A stretch of DNA of 15,371 bases from positions 1 through 15,371 of the forward strand of contig JALSOY010000072.1 in assembly GCA_026986235.1 (NCBI GenBank). The letters are read 5' to 3'. This DNA is from Caldifarciminota bacterium (GTDB lineage: Bacteria; Hydrothermota; Hydrothermia; B15-G9; WFZT01). The notes below the pieces were generated by a model that searched no databases, had not been told where the DNA came from, and worked only from the letters and a program-made list of their open reading frames with translations. How positions within the stretch are numbered: the first letter of the stretch is position 1; each line of letters starts with the position of its first letter. The position numbers and the translations under genes were made by a program. Below, in pieces: positions 15,125 through 15,371 of the stretch.

Positions 15125-15144
15125 CCCCCTTCGTAAGAAGGGGG
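15125..15144. repeat. hairpin module, loop GTAA (flipped)
   Basis: CCCCCTTC-GTAA-GAAGGGGG; same stem and same-orientation flanks as the module at 14799-14818, but with the loop reverse-complemented. Confidence 0.85.
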
Positions 15145-15271
15145 AACTAAAGGGGGATGTTTACCGAATTTCAATCCCCCTGCATCCCCTTCACCAAGGG
15201 GGATTTTAGGAGAGTATGATCCCCCATCACCAGGGGGGATTTTGGGAGAGGAGGAATTCCCTCTTCACCAG

Positions 15272-15336
15272 GGGGATTTTGGGAGAGGAAGGATCCGTCC
15301 TCCTCAATGGGGGACTTTGAGAATCCCCCTTAATCC
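15272..15336 (+). repeat. 65-bp exact repeat, copy 3 of 3
   Basis: Identical to copies 1 and 2; 246 bp after copy 2. The window ends 35 bp beyond it, inside the next module. Confidence 0.9.
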
Positions 15337-15371
15337 TCCTTCTCCAAGGGGGATTTTGGAAACCCCGATCC

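Larger units (their letters stand above)
14781..15371. repeat. mosaic of GGGGGATT/AATCCCCC palindromic repeats running off the window end
   Basis: The 591-bp stretch has no credible gene; the open frame across 14712-14999 is only repeat sequence. It is built from short hairpin modules in which AATCCCCCTT and AAGGGGGATT pair. A 20-bp hairpin module with the flank GATCCCCCTTC begins at 14796 and 15122, and a third copy starts at about 15367 where the window ends. A second module (GATCCCCCATCACCAGG) is at 14973 and 15218; a third (GAGGAGGAATTCCCTCTTC) is at 15002 and 15248. Offsets of 245-246 bp recur, showing a higher-order tandem duplication with one extra internal block. From memory, similar C5/G5 palindromes occur intergenically in many unrelated bacteria; their role is unknown. 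Confidence 0.85.

Noticed and set aside
14781..15371. CRISPR array
   Set aside because: Repeats are of several types, with variable lengths and offsets and repeated instead of unique intervening sequence; no cas gene is present.

Overview
The window suggests a Gram-negative bacterium of the Fibrobacterota-Chlorobiota-Bacteroidota (FCB) side of the tree, probably an uncultured candidate phylum. This is inferred from gene content: a TonB-dependent outer-membrane receptor with an N-terminal carboxypeptidase-regulatory-like domain, a PorV/PorQ-type outer-membrane protein, and secreted proteins ending in type IX secretion (T9SS)-like C-terminal sorting domains. Arginine is written mostly with AGA/AGG, which weakly hints at a thermophilic lifestyle. 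Nearly every gene has a strong AAAAGGAGG-type Shine-Dalgarno sequence. No rRNA, tRNA or other marker fixes the lineage.

Layout. (1) Positions 1-8236 (+): five tightly spaced genes (gaps of 12-31 nt) that look like one operon. They are a 5'-truncated T9SS-sorted protein, a small lipoprotein, a TonB-dependent receptor, a 1012-aa secreted protein and a PorV/PorQ-like beta-barrel. (2) A near-consensus promoter (8240-8268) then drives a secreted FG-GAP/VCBS-type repeat protein with a T9SS type A-like tail (8294-10078). (3) A convergent junction holds a GC-rich hairpin capped by GCGAAAGC. (4) On the minus strand, a three-PAS HD-GYP c-di-GMP phosphodiesterase candidate (13217-11529) is followed by mnmE (11478-10114), probably co-transcribed. 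(5) A 251-bp divergent intergenic region contains a perfect TTGACA-17-TATAAT promoter enclosed by two sets of 11-bp inverted repeats. (6) Downstream lies an eight-heme (8 x CXXCH) periplasmic cytochrome of the hydroxylamine-oxidoreductase-like type (13469-14704), followed by a second GC-rich hairpin. (7) From about 14781 to the window end is a non-coding mosaic of GGGGGATT/AATCCCCC palindromic repeats, including three identical 65-bp copies.

How the parts may work together. Genes 1-6 form a cell-surface module: outer-membrane transport (TonB receptor and lipoprotein), a PorV-type T9SS shuttle or attachment protein, and three probable T9SS cargo proteins. The HD-GYP protein is a likely cytosolic sensor that hydrolyses c-di-GMP. 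The cytochrome is an apparently standalone periplasmic redox enzyme whose control region looks unusually elaborate. The most promising material for new biology is the control region at 13294-13463, the compact octaheme enzyme, and the repeat mosaic at the end.
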